A DNA stretch of 64,000 nucleotides from Actinomyces ruminis (GTDB lineage: Bacteria > Actinomycetota > Actinomycetes > Actinomycetales > Actinomycetaceae). The DNA lies in contig NZ_MTPX02000042.1 of assembly GCF_002154335.2 (NCBI RefSeq), forward strand, positions 1 through 64,000, given 5' to 3'. Shown piece by piece: positions 7,958-17,789 of the stretch. Both the position numbers and the translations under genes were made by a program. How positions within the stretch are numbered: position 1 is the first letter of the stretch; every line of letters begins with the position of its first letter. A model generated the notes under the pieces. The model had not been told where the DNA came from. It ran no database searches and worked only from the letters and a program-made list of their open reading frames with translations.

Positions 7958-8911
7958 ATGAGCAACCCAGTGTCTCCTGAACCCCAGTCCGGCGTTCCCG
8001 CCGACTCCGTTCCGCCTTCATCCGCCCAGCACGGCGCTCCGCAGCAGAGCGCTTCCGAGCCTCAGCAGCAGGCATACGGTGTTCCACAGGCGCCGCAGGT
8101 TCCACCGGTTCCCCAGCAGGCATACGGCGCCCCGCAGCAGCAGGCCGTCCCGGCCGCTGCCCAGCCCGGCTTCCAGCAGCAGGCTCAGGCGCAGTTCCAG
8201 AACCTCCTGGCCAAGCCGAGCCCGCACTTCCCGACCAATGTGCGCAATATTCTCGGCGGTTTGTCTGCAGCCTCCGTGCTGGTGACGCTTCTGGCACTGT
8301 TCACGCCATTCGCCTCCATCTCCTTGTGGGGTTACTCCGACTCGGTGTCCCTGGCAGGGAGTCAGGATGGGGCCTTCTTCTGGATCCTGCTGGTGGGCAC
8401 CATCGCTGCCACGGTCCTGGTCTTCCTCCAGGAGAAGGTCGCCAAGGGGGTCATGTGGGTCATTCCGGGCGTCGCCATCGTCGGCACCCTGCTGAGCCTC
8501 GCTGAGCTGTTCGGAAACAACGAGGCCTTCGACTACGGTGCTTCCCGCGGCTTCGGCTACTTCATGGTCCTGATCGACCTGATCCTCTTCGTCGCGATCG
8601 CCATCTACTCGATCATGTCCCTGATCAAGAAGGACGCTGCTGGGCCGGTTCCGGCTTACCCCGCCTACGGCGCCCCGCAGCAGCCCGGTTATGGTCAGCC
8701 GCAGGCACCGCAGCCGCAGGCGTATCAGGCGCCGCAGCCGCAGGCTCCACAGGCATTCCAGCCCCAGCAGCCGGACTACGGTCAGCCGCAGGCACCGCAA
8801 CCGCAGGCGTACCAGGCGCCGCAGACCCCGCAGCCGCAGGTACCGCAGGCATTCGAGCCCCAGCGGCAGACCGATCCGCAGCAACCGGCAGACGGCCAGC
8901 CGCAGGCCTGA
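7958..8911 (+). CDS. Four-helix membrane protein with Pro/Gln-rich arms
   Basis: A 317-residue protein. Residues 1-80 are a disordered P/Q/A-rich arm. Four predicted membrane helices lie at about 100-120, 140-158, 165-184 and 199-223. Residues 230-317 are a second Pro/Gln-rich arm built from repeats of the type G-Q-P-Q-A-P-Q-P-Q-A-Y. Such arms are common in actinobacterial envelope proteins; I cannot assign a function. A 13-bp hairpin follows. Confidence 0.7.
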   Translation: MSNPVSPEPQSGVPADSVPPSSAQHGAPQQSASEPQQQAYGVPQAPQVPPVPQQAYGAPQQQAVPAAAQPGFQQQAQAQFQNLLAKPSPHFPTNVRNILGGLSAASVLVTLLALFTPFASISLWGYSDSVSLAGSQDGAFFWILLVGTIAATVLVFLQEKVAKGVMWVIPGVAIVGTLLSLAELFGNNEAFDYGASRGFGYFMVLIDLILFVAIAIYSIMSLIKKDAAGPVPAYPAYGAPQQPGYGQPQAPQPQAYQAPQPQAPQAFQPQQPDYGQPQAPQPQAYQAPQTPQPQVPQAFEPQRQTDPQQPADGQPQA

Positions 8912-8950
8912 GCTTCTAAACGCCGCACTCGCTGCTCGACACAGTCCGAA

Positions 8951-8983
8951 CGCGCTCCTCGCCACAAACCGGCGAGGAGCGCG
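8951..8983 (+). terminator. Hairpin terminator
   Basis: CGCGCTCCTCGCC (8951-8963) and GGCGAGGAGCGCG (8971-8983) form a perfect 13-bp stem with a 7-nt loop, 39 bp after the membrane-protein stop. Confidence 0.65.
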
Positions 8984-9167
8984 TCGTCGTCGGGGCAGAC
9001 TGACTCCAAGGTTTCACCGCGGCCGCCGATTCCGTGATGCGCGGACGGCCGCCGGCACCATTATCATTTAGCGTCGAATCGATGCGAATCGCCGGCGCCT
9101 TGGTCTACCTGCCTGATGGCCGAGCACCCGGGCCAGAGCCTTCGGCTCTCGCCAGGAGAGGAGGAAC

Positions 9168-10043
9168 GTGCACGACGCCTGGAATCCCTGGCACGGCTGC
9201 CGTCGCGTCTCCGAGGGTTGTGACCACTGCTTCATGATGTTCCGGGACGCCTCCTGGGGCGTGGACGGCGAGGTTATTCGCCGCGTCGGCCCCGCCGGCT
9301 TCCGCTACCCGCTCGCCGTGGACCGCACCGGCGCCTACAAGGTCCGTGCCGGGGAGATGCTGCGTGTATGTATGACCAGCGACTTCTTCCTGCGCCAGGC
9401 CGACCCCTGGCGTGAGGAGGCCTGGGACATCATTCGCGCCCGGCCGGATGTGAAGTTCTTCCTGCTGACCAAACGCCCCCACCGCGTCGCCCGCTGCCTG
9501 CCCGAGGACTGGGGTGATGGCTGGGACAACGTCATGCTCTCGGTGTCCGTCGAGAACCAGCGCCGTACCGATCAGCGCCTGCCCGTGCTGCTCGACCTGC
9601 CCTTCGTTCACAAGGGTGCCATGGCCGCGCCCCTGATCGGTCCCATCGAGTTGTCCCGCTACCTCGCCGACGGACAGATCGAGCAGCTGATCGTGGGCGG
9701 GGAGAACTACGGCGGTGCTCGGCCACTCGACGTCGACTGGGTTCGCTCCCTGCGGGCACAGTGTCAGCAGGCGGACGTGTCCATGACCTTCATCGAGACC
9801 GGCTCCACGCTGATCAAGGACGGACGCACCTATTCGATGGGTTCCAAGCGCAACCAGTCCGTGCAGGCGCACCGTTCCGGCCTGTCCTACGCCGCGCGTA
9901 GCCGCCGCCCCTGGCAGCTGCGCGCCCCGCTCGGCTGGGAGATCCCCGCCGCCGAGCTGCACGTCCCCAGGTTCGACGGCAACTGCTTGGAGTGCGGTTC
10001 CCGTCCCATCTGCAACGGCCTGTATCGGGGACGCTGTGCCTGA
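9168..10043 (+). CDS. DUF5131 (Gp37/Gp68-like) three-Cys protein
   Basis: 291 residues starting at GTG 9168 behind a strong AGGAGAGGAGG ribosome site. The N-terminus W-N-P-W-H-G-C-R-R-V-S-E-G-C-D-H-C carries the three clustered cysteines (11, 18, 21) of this phage- and defence-associated family. More cysteines sit near the end (C-L-E-C...C-N-G...R-C). Family members often pair with a three-Cys-motif partner TcmP; no TcmP gene is seen here. The biochemical role is unresolved. Confidence 0.75.
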   Translation: MHDAWNPWHGCRRVSEGCDHCFMMFRDASWGVDGEVIRRVGPAGFRYPLAVDRTGAYKVRAGEMLRVCMTSDFFLRQADPWREEAWDIIRARPDVKFFLLTKRPHRVARCLPEDWGDGWDNVMLSVSVENQRRTDQRLPVLLDLPFVHKGAMAAPLIGPIELSRYLADGQIEQLIVGGENYGGARPLDVDWVRSLRAQCQQADVSMTFIETGSTLIKDGRTYSMGSKRNQSVQAHRSGLSYAARSRRPWQLRAPLGWEIPAAELHVPRFDGNCLECGSRPICNGLYRGRCA

Positions 10044-10149
10044 CTCGGTTCCCATGGGTCAGCTGACCTCGGTGCGAGTAGACGGGTTTCAATGAGGGTC
10101 TGTATGCCGCCGTACGCCCCGGCAGGCGTGCTCGGGGAAGGGGCGTGTC

Positions 10150-10427
10150 ATGATGACGCTTCCCTGGTCCGCAGGCCGCTGGCTGAACCCGCCCGCCGCC
10201 GTCGAGGACAGGGGTGGGGACCTGCTGGTCACCGCTGTGGAGGAATTCGACGCGTGGCGGCGCGTCAGCTACGGGTTCATCGCCGACACCGCTCACGCCT
10301 TGCTGGCCCCCTTGGAGCAGAACACTGCGGTCGAGGTGGACATGGTCGCGGCCTTCACCGCGGACTTCGATCAGCCCGCCATCATGGTGCGCATCGACGC
10401 CGAGAACTGGAGCAAGGCGGGTATAGG
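10150..10427 (+). pseudogene. DUF1349-family remnant, cut by MITE-like element 2
   Basis: The first 93 residues (W-L-N-P-P-A-A-V, D-A-W-R-R-V-S-Y-G-F-I-A-D, Q-P-A-I-M-V-R-I-D-A-E-N-W-S-K-A-G-I) match the N-terminal half of DUF1349 proteins. These are about 190-residue concanavalin-like folds. At 10428 a GGCTCTTCGCGTTTG repeat end begins and the frame continues only as repeat translation to 10539. The gene is therefore truncated by the element. The missing half is not recognisable on the far side. Confidence 0.7.
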
Positions 10428-10942
10428 GGCTCTTCGCGTTTGCGGGTGTGGTGCGGGTGCTGGTGTCGGTGGTTGGCGTTGGCCGGTGTGCTCGCTGGGT
10501 GGTGTTGTTCGGGCTCCTGTGGTGGTTTTGCACACTTGAGCGGTGAGTCCTGAGGGGGAATCCGCGTGATTGCGCGGATTTTACCTGCGACCCTGGTGTC
10601 ATGACAGTGCTCCAGTGTGCAGCGCGGGGCCCGTTGCACACTGGAGCGATGCCACAGGAATCGGGCCCAGCAGCAATTTCCGCGTATTTCCAAGGGAAAC
10701 CGGGACTTGGGTGGGCTTGCCCGAACGGCCCTTGTGTGCAAACCCCCGGCGCCGGCCCGGCGCCGCAGGACAACGCGAAGCTCCGGAACGCGCACGGCAC
10801 CGCCGAACCCGACCCCCAATCACAACCAGCCCCGGCCGTCCGACGGCGCCTCATCGGTCCGAAAACCTCCTCCCGCGCCCGACCACGACTCCCACACCAC
10901 ACCCACGAGCCGAAACCATCACACCTGCAAACCTGAGGAGCC
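10428..10942. mobile_element. MITE-like element 2
   Basis: The left end GGCTCTTCGCGTTTGCGGGT and the reverse complement of the right end, GGCTCCTCAGGTTTGCAGGT, are related terminal inverted repeats enclosing 515 bp without a gene. The interior holds a perfect 13-bp hairpin, GCTCCAGTGTGCA / TGCACACTGGAGC, around 10610-10650, and further TGCACAC words. The flanking 8-mers GGTATAGG and ATCAAAGG match at only 4 positions, so no target duplication can be claimed. It interrupts the DUF1349 gene. Confidence 0.55.
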
Positions 10943-11280
10943 ATCAAAGGGGTACTCGCTCCAGTGGCTATGGCAGTAGCTCGAGATAGCGCTTGCGCTC
11001 CGGCATCGAGTGGATTATGATTTCATGCCCGTTGAGGAAGATCAACGCGGCGGTTCCACTAGTCTGGTTGCCGCGTCAAAGCCAAGGCGTAGTTCTCTAT
11101 GGGCCAATCGTCGTCGTCCAAAGGTTCGATCCACAGTGCCCAACTCGCGGCGTGGACGGCATGGTCGGGGTGATGCCGTGTTTGCTTGCGGAAGGGTGGG
11201 CCTTCATGCCGCAGAGGCCGTAATGGCCTGTCGGATGAACTCGGATCTGTTGATTCTGGCTCGGGTGGCCTGTGTGTCGG
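10943..11280. other. Gene-free stretch with a possible decayed minus-strand tail
   Basis: No credible complete gene. On the minus strand, 10978-11082 reads a Met-less tail ending F-L-N-G-H-E-I-I-I-H-S-M-P-E-R-K-R-Y-L-E-L-L-P, which looks like real but orphaned protein sequence. I do not recognise its family. The remainder shows no motif I can name. Confidence 0.3.
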
Positions 11281-11320
11281 GGGTGGTTGACTGGGTATCG
11301 GGTGGGCGTTAAAGTCCGGT

Positions 11321-11450
11321 TGTTCGAGCGGGCCGGAGATGGTCGGTTATCGGACCGGCAGGTTCGGGGTTCGAATCCCCGTCGGCACTTCGTCGGTAGC
11401 TCAAGGATAGAGCGGCCGGCTCCGGTCATCGCGCCACGCCCGTTCGGACG
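11321..11450 (+). ncRNA. Y-RNA-like RNA A with permuted tRNA-like domain (YrlA type)
   Basis: The ends form a continuous 13-bp helix (11321-11333 with 11438-11450, three G-U pairs). Inside is the box CGGTTATCG (11344-11352), then a 6-bp stem GACCGG/CCGGTC (11353-11358 with 11422-11427). That stem encloses a canonical T arm CGGGGTTCGAATCCCCG (11365-11381) followed by a D arm GCTC-AAGGATA-GAGC (11399-11413). T arm before D arm is the reverse of tRNA order. It fits bacterial YrlA Y RNAs, which carry a tRNA-like module and a Ro60-binding stem. The Ro60 gene lies 700 bp downstream. Confidence 0.65.
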
Positions 11451-11614
11451 CCTGTCTCTATTCACGCCTGTCCTTGCGCGCACGCGCCCGGGGCTTATGG
11501 CGCGTGACGGCTTGTGAGCGCGCTACCCAGGTGCGCGTAAGGCGTTTTTCTGCATGCTCAGTGGCGGACCCGTGTGCTAGTTCACCGTGGGCTGCGTGGC
11601 GGTTGGCGCAGGCG

Positions 11615-11725
11615 GCGTCAGGAACACGAGTTTGCGTCAGGAACACGAGCTTTGGAGGTTTACACGTGCTTGGCGCATGCAAAGCTCTAGAACTCGTGTC
11701 TTTGAGAGCAACTCGTGTGCGAGAT
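11615..11725. repeat. Word array (CACGAG / CTCGTG), 19-nt period
   Basis: Two direct copies of GCGTCAGGAACACGAG start at 11615 and 11634. Two copies in the opposite orientation, AACTCGTGTnnnnGAG, start at 11691 and 11710. Both pairs are spaced exactly 19 nt. Between the halves lies a smaller palindromic region around GCATGC. It sits between Y-RNA-like candidates A and B and contains no gene. Confidence 0.6.
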
Positions 11726-11858
11726 GCGGGTCGAAGTCGGGGGCTCTGCGGTGGTCCGCGCTGTCCTGCAGTAGTGTGTCACCTCACAAGATCTGTAATG
11801 GAGGTGGGTTGAGCTCCGGTTGTGTAGGGGTCTACACTCCTGCGGGTCGGCCGTGGTC

Positions 11859-11985
11859 GACATACGCGAACGGCGTGCCGGCGGGCCGGAAGGTCTTCGG
11901 TTATCGGAATTAGTTGGTTCGACCCCAGCCCTCCTCGGAGGATCCGGAGGCCGAACACATGCCCCGCATCGCCGTTCACGTAGTC
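11859..11985 (+). ncRNA. Y-RNA-like RNA B
   Basis: 5' GACATACGCGAACGGCG (11859-11875) pairs with 3' CGCCGTTCACGTAGTC (11970-11985), giving a basal helix with one bulge. The 5' interior repeats the box of candidate A: GCGGGCCGGAAGGTCTTC followed by CGGTTATCG. A T-loop-like GGTTCGACCCC follows. Overall length (127 nt) matches candidate A. The box resembles the Ro-binding strand of animal Y RNAs (CCGAAGGU...GUUAUC), as far as I can recall it. Confidence 0.5.
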
Positions 11986-12015
11986 ATAAGGCGGGCGCGC
12001 TCCTGCGCCCGCCCG

Positions 12016-12109
12016 GGGTGGCGGCGGGCCGAAGCCGGTCGGTTATCGCTCTCGAACAGCGCGGTTGACACCGCTTGTCCGGCGGGCAAGAACACGTCCG
12101 CCGCCACCC
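12016..12109 (+). ncRNA. Y-RNA-like RNA C
   Basis: GGGTGGCGGCGG (12016-12027) pairs perfectly with CCGCCGCCACCC (12098-12109). The interior again has GCGGGCCGAAG then CGGTTATCG. Two small hairpins follow: GCGGT-TGAC-ACCGC, and CTTGTCC-GGC-GGGCAAG with one G-U pair. Shorter than A and B. It ends 45 bp before the Ro60 start codon, so it could alternatively be the structured 5' leader of that mRNA. Confidence 0.45.
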
Positions 12110-12154
12110 AGGTGCACATCCGTCGCCGGAAACAGGAAAGGAAGGGAAGAAGAA

Positions 12155-13776
12155 ATGGACATCTTGAAAGGCATCAGCATCAGGCGCACGCCGCAGAGCC
12201 GCCCGGCCACCACCGGCCAGGTACGCAACTCCGCCGGCGGCTACGCCTTCGCGCTCGACGACGCCGCCCGTTTGCGCCGCTTCCTGATCCTGGGTGTGGA
12301 CGGCGGCACCTACTACACCGATGCGCAAACGCTGGCACTCGAGAACACCGAGGTCCTGCGCCGGCTGGCCGCAGACGACCCGCAGGGCCTGGTGACCACG
12401 ATCACCGAGGTCTCCCTATCCGGTGCTGCTCCTAAGCAGAACCCGGCCCTGTTCGCCCTGGCCTATGCGACCTCTGTGCCCGAGGCCCGCGACGCCGCAC
12501 TGGCCGCGTTGCCCAAGGTGGCCCGCACCGGAACGCACCTGTTCACCTTCGCGACCTACGTGGAGCAGTTCCGCGGCTGGGGGCGTGGCCTGCGCCGCGC
12601 CGTCGGCTCCTGGTACACCGCCCGCGACGCCGATGCTCTGGCCTACCAGGCGGTCAAGTATCGCCAGCGCGACGGCTGGACGCACCGCGACCTGCTGCGC
12701 CTGGCGCACCCGAAGGTCGACGATCCCGCACTGCGCGCCACCCTCGACTGGATCGCCCACGGCACCGTAGGCGAGGAGACCCCCACCCTCATAGAGGGCT
12801 TCGTCAAGGCCCGGGAGGCGGACGCCACCCGGACCGACGCCGCCGCCACCTGGGCGCGGATCGTGTGCGACTACCACCTGACCTGGGAGATGCTGCCGGA
12901 TGCGGCACTGACCCGGCCCGAGGTCTGGGAGGCGCTGCTCGACGTCGGCGTGCCGCTGACTGCGCTCATGCGGCAGCTGCCGCGTCTGACCCGGCTGGGT
13001 CTGCTGCCCGCCATGGGTGGTCGCACCGATGAGATCGCGGGGCAGCTGACCGACGCCGCCCGCCTGCGCGCCGCCCGCGTGCACCCGGTGAGCCTGTTGG
13101 TCGCCCAGCGCACCTATGCCTCCGGGTTCTCCCGTCGCGGCAAGGCCTCCTGGACGTCGACGACGAAGGTCGCCGACGCCCTGGACGCCGCCTTCTACGC
13201 GCCTTCGGCGCCGTCGAGCCCGCAGGCAAGCGCACCATGCTCGCCGTGGACGTCTCCGGCTCCATGGGCATGCCCATCTCCGGCATGGCCCTGACCGCCC
13301 GCGAGGCGGCGGCCGCCCTGGCGCTGGTGCAGTTGGCCACCGAGCCGGGCTCCGCCGCCTTCGCCTTCACCAGTGCTCGTCCGGGATACTGGCAGCCGGC
13401 TGCCATGGCGCCGCTGGACATCAGCCCCCGGCGTCGTCTGGACGACGCGCTGAAGGCGGTGGACGCGATGCCCTTCGGCGGCACGGACTGCGCACTGCCC
13501 ATGCTGTATGCGACCGAGCACGACCTGGAAGTGGACACCTTCGTCATCTACACCGACAACGAGACCTGGGCCGGTGACATCCACCCGTTCCAGGCGCTGC
13601 GCCGCTACCGCGAGCACAGCGGCATCTCCGCCCGCCTCGTCGTGGAGGGAATGACCTCCACGGGCTTCACCATCGCCGACCCGGACGACGCGGGCATGCT
13701 CGACGTCGTCGGCTTCGACACCGCGGTGCCGAGCCTGGTCACGGAGTTCTCGCGGGGGCTCTCAAATGGGCTCTGA
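12155..13776 (+). CDS. rsr: Ro60/Rsr RNA-binding protein, TROVE plus vWA domain (frameshifted)
   Basis: About 540 residues. A HEAT-like TROVE ring occupies residues 1-345. It is followed by a von Willebrand A domain with the MIDAS motif D-V-S-G-S-M-G and later F-G-G-T-D-C and I-Y-T-D-N-E-T-W. Ro60 binds misfolded RNAs and Y RNAs and in bacteria tunes RNA decay under stress. One base is missing near 13198 (expected A-A-F-G-A-V-E), joining the two frames. ATG 12155 follows a purine-rich AGGAAAGGAAGGG site. Three Y-RNA-like candidates lie upstream. The gene ends at a strong hairpin. Confidence 0.88.
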
Positions 13777-13797
13777 CCCGCTGCGCACAGTGCGCAA

Positions 13798-13837
13798 CCG
13801 GAGGGCGGCCGTCCCGGACGGGGACGGCGCCCTCCGG
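13798..13837 (+). terminator. Hairpin terminator after Ro60 gene
   Basis: CCGGAGGGCG (13798-13807) pairs with CGCCCTCCGG (13828-13837). The interior CCGTCCC/GGGGACGG extends the stem. It lies 22 bp after the stop. Confidence 0.6.
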
Positions 13838-13851
13838 TGCGCTCAACGGGC

Positions 13852-14061
13852 GTGTCCGACCCGCTGGCGGCCAGGGCCGCCGAGTTGCATGCCCAGGCCC
13901 TCGAGGCCGATGCCCTGGCCGCTCGCTACCGGGCCGAGCGCGACGAACTCATCGATCGGCTCCGTGCGGCCGAGCCGAAGCGTTGGTCCTACACTGCGCT
14001 CGCCCAGGCGCTCGGCTGCAGTCGGGAACTGATCGCTCAGATCGTGCGTCGACGGCGCTGA
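13852..14061 (+). CDS. Small helix-turn-helix protein
   Basis: 69 residues from GTG 13852 (a GTG at 13837 is also in frame). An Ala/Glu-rich amphipathic helix, probably coiled coil, covers residues 5-45. A helix-turn-helix follows, Y-T-A-L-A-Q-A-L-G-C-S-R-E-L-I-A-Q-I-V, with a basic end. No ribosome site is obvious. It may regulate its neighbours, but nothing in the sequence shows a target. Hypothetical, with plausible coding character. Confidence 0.55.
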   Translation: MSDPLAARAAELHAQALEADALAARYRAERDELIDRLRAAEPKRWSYTALAQALGCSRELIAQIVRRRR

Positions 14062-14157
14062 GTAGTTGGGGTGGCCATGCGGGGCGCCCAGGCGTGGAAC
14101 CCTGCGCACCGTTATGTCGGCTCGCAACGTGTCGGACCCCGCCCGTATGGTGAAGGC

Positions 14158-17100
14158 ATGGCCCGAGAGATCACGCCCGAGGACTGGCCGGCACGGGTGA
14201 CCGATGCCGAGATCGCGGCTGTGGTCGGCCAGGCTGCGTTCGGTCGCGGACGCCGCTACGCGGAGCAGGGACGGGTGGCCAACCTCTCCGTATCGGGCAA
14301 CGGTGAGATTCTTGCCGCCGCGGTGCGCGGCACGCCGGGGCGTATCTATCAGACCATGGTTTATGCCCGCCTCTCCGGCGAGCGGGTGAAATGGTCGGGC
14401 ACTTGCTCCTGCCCGGTAGGCGGGAACTGCAAGCACACGGCCGCCCTGGTGCTGACCGCCCGCCGCCTGGCGACTGCCCCCTCCGCGCCGCCAGGCGACG
14501 CCGACTGGGAGCGCCGCCTGACCCAACTGCTGCGCACCCGGCCGACCGCGCGCCGGGCCGTCGCCATCGAGGTGGTCGATACTGAGGCCGCTGGCCACGG
14601 TGCCGCCTCCCGTCGCGCCGGTCGCTTCGGATCCAGCATCACCCAGCCGGGCCGCCTGCACCTGCGCCCACTGATTGCCGGCAAACGCGGCTGGGTCAAG
14701 CAGGGCATTTCCTGGCGTGGCCTCACGAATGGTGACTTGACCGGTGAAGTGGCACCGGATGTGCTGGCCGCCCTCACCGAGCTGGCGGTCATGGACCCTA
14801 CGGCGACCTCTACTACACCAACTCCGTCATCGATCTGGGCGCACTGCCGGCCCGCGTTTGGGGCGCGCTGCGGCGCGCGGTCGCCGCCGGGGTGACGCTG
14901 ACAACGGCCCAACACAGCGGCAACCCGGTACGCATTCTGCCTGGCCTGCGCGCCGGCGTCGGAGTCACCCGCCAGCCGGACGGTACCGCCCTGATCGCAC
15001 CGGCATTGGACCTCGACGGCGTCGCGGGGCTCAAGCCAGGCGAAGGACAGCACGCCGAGGCCCGGGCGCTGGGCAACCCCACGCACGCCTATGCGCTCAT
15101 GGGTGCCGACGGCGCCCTCAACCTCATGCCCTTGGAGCCGCCCCCGGGCGAGGTGCTGGGCCGACTGCTGACGCGCAATGAGCAGCTCACCATTCCCGCC
15201 GCGGACGTGGGCCGCTTCGAACGCGACCACCTGGGGCGGCTCGCCGCAGCCGTGCCCATCATCGAGCTCGATCCCGCCCTGCATGTGCCCGACGTCGGTG
15301 CGCCGGTTGCGGTGCTGCACGTGAGTCACGCCGCTCGGCATCACGCCGAGACCTCCTGGTCAATCCGCTACGTGACCGCATCCGGAGTCAGCTGCGGCGA
15401 GGTCGCCGTCGGCAGTCTTACGGAACTCCTTGCCGACCCCGGGCCTGCGGAATGGCAGTGGCCTGCCAGCACCTCCGCCACGGCGGGAGCGAGCGCCGAC
15501 GGCGAATCCCGCACCACGTCGCTCACGGAGTCCGGACCTGGTCGGGATCATGGCCAGGTCCCGGCAATCCGCGATGCCGCGAGCGAGTATGCCCTCGCCC
15601 GCCGCATCATCGATGCCTGCGCGCCACTGGCCCCCACCCACGGGCCGCTGTGGCGGCCGGGTCACTTCACCGGCATGGACACCGCCCGGCTGATCACCCA
15701 GGCCGTGCCCGCACTGGAGGCGATCGACGGCGTCGTCGTCGAGGTGAGCGGGCAGGTGCCCGACTATCGGGAGGCCGAGGAGGCCCCACTGATCACCACC
15801 GACGTCGCCGAGGACGAAGAGAATCCGGACTGGTTCTCCCTGCGGGTGCGCGTGAAAGTGGGGGAGGAGGCAGTGCCGCTGGAGCGGCTGATGACGGCGG
15901 TCGCCACCGGTGCGGACGAGGTGCTGCTCGACTCAGGCAAGTGGATCAACCTGGCCAACCGCCCCGAGATCGTGCGCCTGGCCCGGCTCATGGAGGAGGG
16001 CCGCGACCTGCGCGACCCGCAGGCCCACAGCGCCGGCGACCTTTCGGTCACGCCCTTCCAGGCGGGCCTGTACGCCGAGCTGGAGCAGCTGGGCGTTATC
16101 GGCCAGGAGGCCCGGCGTTGGCGCGAAGGCGTCGGGCGGCTCCTGGCCGTAATGACCGCGGCCGACGGCGCCGAGGGGAACAGCACTTCTGGCGGTGCGG
16201 GCGAGCCGCACGCCGCCGACGTCGTAGACGCGCCGGTGCCAGCGGGACTGCAAGCCGAACTGCGGCCCTACCAACTGGACGGCTACCGCTGGCTCGCTCT
16301 GTTGCAGTCCACCGGGCTCGGCGGCATCCTCGCCGATGACATGGGCCTGGGCAAGACCCTCCAGGTGCTCGCCGTCGTCCAGCGCCTGGTGGAGCAGCGG
16401 GCGGCAGAGGGTGCCACACAACCGGGCGGATCGGCGTCGGACGGCCGCGCACCGGCCGACCCGGTGCTGGTAGTCGCCCCCACCAGCGTCGTCGGCGCCT
16501 GGGCGGAGCAGGCCGCCCGCTTCTGCCCCGAGCTGCGCGTGCGCACCATCACCCGCACCCGCACCAAGCGGGAGGAAGACCTGGAGGCGATTCGCTCCGC
16601 CGCCGATCTGGTGGTCACCAGCTACACCATCGCCCGGATCGAGGAGGAGGACTTCGCCGCCGTGGACTGGGCATGGGCGGTGCTGGATGAGGCTCAGTTC
16701 GTGAAGAACCACAACGCGGTCACCTACAAGGCCGTGCGGCGCCTGCGTACGCCGTCGACGGTGGCGATCACCGGCACGCCGCTGGAGAACTCGCTGATGG
16801 ACCTGTGGAGCCTGGCGTCAATCACTGCCCCCGGGCTGTTGCCCGGCCCCGACCGCTTCGCCGAGCTGTACCGACGGCCAATCGACCGCGGAGACGACGC
16901 CGCTCTGGCGGCGCTGCGTGCCCGCATCCGTCCCTTCATGCTGCGCCGCACCAAGGAGGCCGTTGCCGCCGAGCTGCCCGCCAAGAACGAGCAGATCCTG
17001 GCGGTGGAATTGGCGCCCGCACACCGACGCGCCTACGACCGCCGGCTTGCGCGTGAACGGCAGAAGGTGCTGGGACTGCTTCAGGAGGACACCTCCCAGT

Positions 17101-17778
17101 CGCGTTTTACAGCTCTGAAATCACTGACGATCCTGCGGCAGATGGCGCTCGACCCGGCGCTGGTCGAGGGGCCCGACGCCCAGAACTCTGAGACCAGCCG
17201 GCGGAGCGGGCACACGGCCAAGGTCGAGGTGCTGCTGGAGACGCTGCAGTCGGTGCTCGCCGAGGGGCATCGGGCCCTGGTGTTCAGCCAGTTCACTCGG
17301 TACCTGAGTGGGGTGCGCGAGGCGCTCGAGGCCGCCGGCATGAGTACCGCCTACCTGGATGGCACCACCACCAATCGGCAGGAGGTCATCGACGCTTCCG
17401 GGGTGGGGGCGCCGACGTCTTCCTCATCTCGCTGAAGGCCGGTGGCTTCGGGCTGACGCTGACGGAGGCCGACTACGTGTTCCTGCTGGATCCATGGTGG
17501 AACCCGCAGGCCGAGGAGCAGGCGGTGGACCGCACCCACCGTATCGGCCAGGACCGGCCCGTCATGGTCTACCGGTTGGTGTCTGCCGGGACCATTGAGG
17601 AGAAGGTCATGGAGCTTAAGGAGAAGAAGGCCGAACTGTTCGACCGTGTGGTTGAGGCTCCGCCGATGCCGCGACAGACGGTGCGGCCAGTGAGTCAGCA
17701 GCGCACGCCGGGGCGACGCCGGCCAGCCGCACCCGCCTGACCGCCCAGGAGATCCGCGATCTGCTTGATGCGAGCTGA
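14158..17778 (+). CDS. SWIM zinc-finger / SNF2 helicase (three frameshifts)
   Basis: About 1207 residues when repaired. An N-terminal SWIM finger ([11 protein letters not shown] at about 82-92) is followed by a long middle region. The SNF2 motor has Walker [13 protein letters not shown] (motif II), T-G-T-P-L-E-N (III) and, after a break, [11 protein letters not shown] and H-R-I-G-Q-D-R-P-V (V-VI). Bases are missing near 14798, 17396 and 17712, each restoring the family sequence. The last repair gives an ending [13 protein letters not shown] at 17778. Such proteins are ATP-driven DNA translocases of unclear bacterial role. Confidence 0.85.
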
Positions 17779-17789
17779 TCAAGGTCCGG

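Noticed and set aside
9168-10043. Prophage, because DUF5131 is phage-associated
   Set aside because: No integrase, structural, lysis or replication genes occur nearby.
11341-11430. A tRNA-Arg gene suggested by TTCGAATC and TAGCTC...GAGC motifs
   Set aside because: The 3'-half elements come before the 5'-half elements and no acceptor stem can form, so it is not a tRNA gene; it fits a Y RNA tRNA-like domain better.
13198-13240. Programmed ribosomal frameshift in the Ro60 gene
   Set aside because: No slippery heptamer or downstream structure is seen, and the same kind of one-base loss hits many unrelated genes in the window.
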